Assembly: GCF_041260155.1 (NCBI RefSeq)
Contig: NC_091931.1
Location: 29,849,041 to 29,913,040, forward strand
Direction: 5' to 3'
DNA: 64,000 nt
Source: Ptychodera flava
Taxonomy: Eukaryota; Hemichordata; Enteropneusta; Ptychoderidae
Made by a program: the position numbers and the translations under genes. Below, one piece after another: positions 37,701 through 43,700 of the stretch; the first letter of the stretch is position 1; every line of letters starts with the position of its first letter. The notes below the pieces were generated by a model. The model made no database searches, was not told the origin of the DNA, and worked only from the letters and a program-made list of their open reading frames with translations.

Positions 37701-40700
37701 CTTAATGTCGACCATTGCATCACTGATAACATAAACGTGGGCAAATATATTATCATCGCGAGCGTCGTCGCCAACTTTTACTGAAGTGTCCATTTTTATT
37801 ATCTCAAGTTGAATTCCATCCTTTGTGTTCATTAGTTTAAGACCATTTCCATGAAACTCAATATCTTTAAAACTACGCAGATCGATAAACAGACAGAATT
37901 TATTCTTCAAATAATCAACTTCATCTATATCAATTTCACACCAATCTTTATCTTCAGCAAAATACCGTCGTGCCTCACGCCAAAATTGTCTTGGTATCAT
38001 CTTCTGAGCGTACACTTTATTTGCAATGCCTTCGATTGATACAGACACAGATTCAATGGATGGGTTAAAGAAAAGTTCACTGTTCAGTTCTGTCTGATTC
38101 TGATTTTTAGTGAAGAGTATAGCGATACCTCTAATGCTACGTCGTGGTACATTTATATTTTCATTGATAACCGTGGTTGATTCTTTGAATGGGATTGTTC
38201 TAAAATAATGTATATGCTCGTAAAGGTAACTTTTTCCACCGTTGTAATAACCAGCAGTTTCTATCGCGAGTTCGGGGTCAGTTATTGTTTCGTATTCCAT
38301 TTGAATGTTTTTTAATTTATAATTGGGTGTAACAACATTATTACTGACAAGTAATTGGGAGGCGGGTGCCAACGTAATTCCCCATTCGATATGACTCCCT
38401 AACGCTTTTGGATATGCAACTCCATGACCTGTTATGAGGGGGTGAGTGAGACGAATAGCATATTTTGTTTTATATGTGTCGAAAAGTAAAAGATCGTCCC
38501 ATTTTGAAAGCCTGTCGGCATTTGCATCGGCCGCGCCACTTCTCAATTTTCTTAGATTTTCGTTCTGAATTCCGTACAGTGTCATGTTCGATCTCTCCTT
38601 TTTATGTTTGAAGAGATCGCGATAACATTCAATGAGGTTATATTTGTTCAAATTGAAAAGTGGCTGACCCTCAAATGTGAGAACCATACGCTCCACCAAA
38701 TTTTTTGCAACATTTTGTACTACTCGGTTATCTTCGTGACCCATTACTTCGAGATCAAAAACCAGGTCGAAAGTATCTGGAACTAGTACTACTCCGCTTT
38801 CTAACTTTGGACATCGTATGATAAGTGTCTGGCCTGGATCTGCCTCACTTGGATTATTAGCAATCACATGATGAGTTCTTTCTGACTTCTTTCCCTTCGA
38901 TATTCGGTTGGTGAAATTCGGTAATAATGTTCTATCGTACCCCATTTTTCGTGTAATGTATATAGTAGTGAAGAAAAAAAAGAAAATTACAGTTGATGAT
39001 AAAAAATAATTGTAGTAATATAGAAAGACAATATGGCAGAAGGAGGAGAAGAAAATATACCACTCCAGGATATCGATGATGCAAATTTAAATGATGATGA
39101 CGCTACTGCTGAAACATACTTCATAGACGACGATAATGCTCTTGCAGAAGCTGATCCTTTCCGGGATAGACCCCCAGGTGATTCGTTGATTGGACAGAGA
39201 ATAGAACTTAGAATACTAATGGCTGAAAAATTCTTAGATGAGAATAATATTACTGATGAAGCAGCACGAAACGAATTAATTTTGAATGCAAAGATTAGGG
39301 ATGGAAAGCTGTATTATAAAACCTCAGGCTATCAAAACTTTCAGGAAGTGGATTTAGATCGCTCAAGACATTAAAAAAAGAAGCGGGAGGATATGAATTT
39401 GTAACTAAAGTATACAGTAAGACGGAGGATATCGCAGAGCCCGAATATGTGAGTCGTACATTGTATTCTGAAGATGTGAAAAATGATAAAATACCAGCTG
39501 AGAAGATGACGCCAGAAGACATGGGTATATACAAAGATGAACTGACATTCTTACGGCAAGATGCTTCTGGTAATGCAGATAAAATACAAGCTTTTGAAAA
39601 TAAAATCGAACAATGGAACAATCTAAACCCTGAATATAGAGCTATTAATGATGAATTAAGGATTGCAAATATGCGTCTTGGCGAGCTTAACAACGAAAAA
39701 GTTAAAATAAGGCTAGAGAAAAGAGAAGTTGAAAAACAGTTAAAGGAAATTCCTGAAGATCACACCCAAGGAAAAGAAAAAGCCGAGAAACTACTAGCTG
39801 AACTCATAACAAGAGAAGCTAAAATTGTTGATCGAATTGAATACGAACATGGTAAGATCAGTGAGGCACGTGAAAGTCTGGCTACGACTAGGTCTCTTCG
39901 TGATGTAATTTCCGATCCAGAATTGTCACTCAGGCTGAAGCTGACAGAGTTATTTAAACGAAATGGTATTACAATAGCTGCAATACTGACTGCCCTTGGA
40001 ATGACAATATCAACGATTGCCTTGGCTGTGACTAGAGGAGGAGGGGGAGGAGGAACTGGAGCAAACACAGGTGGTTCAGGTCCGCCCAAAGTATACACAA
40101 AAGCGAAAGAAATTGTAAAGCAATTTGGTGAATGGTTAAAAACCTTGGCCGCAAAAAGTGCTGCTGCAATACCAGGTTTAATCGGCTCCCTTGTCAGTTT
40201 TCTATTAAAAACAGCGGGATCGGTTGTCGGATTTGTTGGAGAACAGCTATGGATATTTTTAACTGGATTAACATTAGTAATTATAAATAAAATTATGTAT
40301 TAATATATGACCCCCTTACGGAATCGACATGTTTGGTGAAAAGAATATTGCAAAGTTTCTTTCTAAAAATAAAGACCTGTTTGGTTTCTCTGTCGAATTG
40401 GAATGGTGTAAACTCCGACGGGTAAATCGACATATACTTCGAGCAAATCCAGGTGTCCGACTCAAAGATGATAATCTGTATCATAACATTTTAGCTTTCG
40501 TGAAGGAATGTCAAAAGACTAACTTCTTTAAGCGACTAGAATTCATAAACGTCTTTCAGGAGATTGACAATGATGAAATGGAAGTCCAACATTTACAAGA
40601 ATATTGGGTTCTTCGATTGATTCGCGACACAGGCAATCGATTTATCTTTCAGGCAGACGGAAATATTTATGTAAAGATGTGATTTGAATTTTTTCTTCTA

Positions 40701-43700
40701 AGTCATTATATACACGAAGTGAAACTTAAGATGTGATTAATTTTCTTTTTAACTACATATACAGTAAAAAAAAATGCACATCTCAGTTGTTGAAAGCATT
40801 GAACAATTGGCTGACTATATAGAAAGAACTAGCGCTGCATATCGGCGAAGTTACAAATTAATGGGCAGAATTGATATGGCTCTTAATATTACTAAAGGAA
40901 TTCTTGTAAGTTCTGCTGTAATAGCGGCAATTCCAACAGTTCCAGTTCTTTTAGCTTTAACGCCTGTACCAGGTGTTATTATTGATGTAATACAAGGAAA
41001 AACTGGAGTATCAAAAAGAAGAGAGAAGTATAAACATTATTATGTGCAATATAAGCAGTTGTTTACTCAAATACAAGAAAAAGGTGCAACAACAGAAAAC
41101 GAGTCAGAACTTATTCAGAACATATTCAAACAGGCACTAGAAATACAAAAACAAGAAGGATTTAGTCCGCCGCTGGAACGATACCTACGACATTATGGAT
41201 TAAATGGATATGAAAGTTAGGTTCAGAAAAAATTCTGTAGAAAATGTTTCTGAAAACTGTAGACTTTCAGACCTCTGAAACCACGTGACAGGTAAGTTAA
41301 AGGTCGCTGCGCATAAATTACATGTGCAGAGAATGGGTCCACTGGTCATCAAAATATAACAACAACTTTTTACCATCTTGTTAAACCATTCAAAGCTGTC
41401 TCTTCAACCCAATAAAATTCTCCTTTTTCACTGAGCTTTTTCCAACCACTGACCGTACAAGTAGTACAAGTTACAAGGTCCTGTAACTTCTGTAGATCGC
41501 ATGCCATGGTAGAAATGGGTTTGTTGAACTCTTTGAATGAATTCGTGATCTTCTAGTTGAGGCACCTCCGTTTTTCCAGTGTTGGTTACAATAACTATGT
41601 CCACCACACCTAATTCACTCATTCAGGGCTGCTGAACTCCATCTGTAGAGCTTGAAAGTGCCAGTCAATTGAAGTCTGTGTTGAATAGTCTCCGTCCATT
41701 ATTGAAATGTGGCTATTTCTTTCTATACAGATGTTGAAATACCAGGAAAACACTGACGTCAGTTTCCTGTAGCTATTACAATGAGTAATCTGTCAATGAG
41801 TGACGTCAGTGCCGACTGTCCACGTACGTGAGGTCACCCTCACTTCATGTAGGGGAACCTACCTGCAGCTTTCATGTCTCACTGGATTATTTTTAGATAA
41901 CCATCTGTTAGCCATATCAAAGCCCGTTCCGGGGGTTACCGCATATTGGAGTAGTTCTGGGAATTATTTTTAGTATATACTGATGTTAGGCGCAGTCATA
42001 GCTAGCGCTGACTCAGGTGCACCTATTGGAACGTGTAGCGACATGGGAGGAGGGAGATTTCCTCCCCTCCCTTGTAGCTTTTTCAGGTAAGTGTCCCAGT
42101 TATACACCTTTACTTTACTACTTACCACTTATATAGTACATCAACATTTTCGTTGAAATCTCAAAATCAATTTTTCTGTATACACATACGCTTTTTACCT
42201 TCCACTTTTAGCAAAGTACATTTTCATCAATTAGTAAACAGTTATAGCTTGTTTTGCATTTTTGCAGGGAGAAATTGTTAATAGTATGCCCAAAAGACCC
42301 CCATGTATTATGATTTGATATTTTTGGGTAAAGCACTATATCGGCTACATCATGCTCTCCTGTGTGAAATTTCTGGAGCCTACATTTGCGAAAAATAGCG
42401 ACCCACCCCGTAACCCCACCCCACCCCCGCAAAAACACTGGCCCTCCACTCTGTAATTTCTGTCCAGTCCCTAACATGATTATTTACTTCCTTGCAAAAT
42501 CAACTAGTCCATCCTCTAAAGGAGGACTCACATACATACTTGGCGTTGCAATATAAGGGATGAATTCTTTGCTTGTTTGTTTGTTTATTTTTGTCGAATT
42601 TAGTATAACAAGCAATCGTTTTACCACCTTATTCATATTAATCATGAAGTTTAACTGATATAATGTCTATGATTACAATAATTTCTAACCGTCATCTAGC
42701 TGTTGCATGGGTTACACTTTGCCAGAACGGCTGATATCTCATCTTCGTATATCTGCATAATTATACCAGTAACACGATGTCAGAAGCGTCTTGTCTCGGA
42801 AAGCGTTACTATGTCGACCTCCTATTCAGCCAGTTTCGAAATGCTGATCAATCGTTATAATCGTAATTTCAAGATAGAATGCTGACCAAAGCAATGTTAA
42901 AAGACCGGGAATTCACATATTTTTGTTATATTGAGAAGGTGGTGCACGATTGCTATTTAACCATAAACCGATAGCTTGATGCTTATTCATCAGGCACATA
43001 TGAAAGAAATATGGTTCCAGTGAATTGTATGGCAACTTTTTGATTGTCGTCGGTAAGTGTTATGACACTAAATCATGTTCCTGTAGTGTGACAAATTACA
43101 CCGAACAACGTTATTTACAGCCAATCTGCATTGTTATAAACACTCAAGAATCACTGTGGATTTTTATTGAAAATGTCACTCGTGTTTTTAAGCGGTGAAA
43201 TCTGACACAAATTTATACTGCAATACTAAGCTTACAATAAGCTATAAATTTTCTTCATGTTGTAACAATGCCAGGGAGTGTAGCATTTGCATGGAGATTT
43301 GCAAAACCTACTTTTGCTATCATCGCCGGCCAAAAACTTCTTAAAGCGACAGTATGGCACAGTCATGGCCCTTTCTTTTTTATCTTCGAGATCAACCAAC
43401 CTGTGACATATGGTATTAGGTTTCGACAGAAAGGACATAGGTGAAGACATTAAAGAAACAGTGGGCGTTTCATTTGACAACTCAAAATTTGCGGCCGAGA
43501 TAAGCTAAATCCTAATTAATATATACAGACACTGTTGGCCAGTGAAGTTTACACAAATCGTGTTTCCACATGCAAATGCAACTGATCAGACCGGCGAAAG
43601 GATAAGAGGTGTATTCTTCTCACCAAAATATCAAAATATCAAGAAATCTGTGAGACTATACTTATTTCAAGTTACAACCATCATGTTACGGATCGACCAA

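Larger units (their letters stand above)
24877..42122. mobile_element. Polinton/Maverick virus-like transposon, complete, 17.2 kb
   Basis: Bounded by ~190-bp inverted terminal repeats beginning AGTAGTAAAGTAAAGG and by a perfect 6-bp duplication (TACCAC). It encodes the self-synthesising transposon set: protein-primed POLB, retroviral-type integrase with chromodomain, packaging ATPase, penton-like and probable major capsid proteins, and several small conserved proteins. The order left to right is small protein (-), LamG-like protein (+), penton (-), small membrane protein (-), two-TM protein (-), 457-aa protein (+), ATPase (+), integrase (+), dNK-exonuclease (-), unknown (+), POLB (+), capsid (-), coiled-coil protein (+), two small proteins (+). 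It sits in intron 1 of AGA copy C. About half the genes carry frameshifts. Confidence 0.97.
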
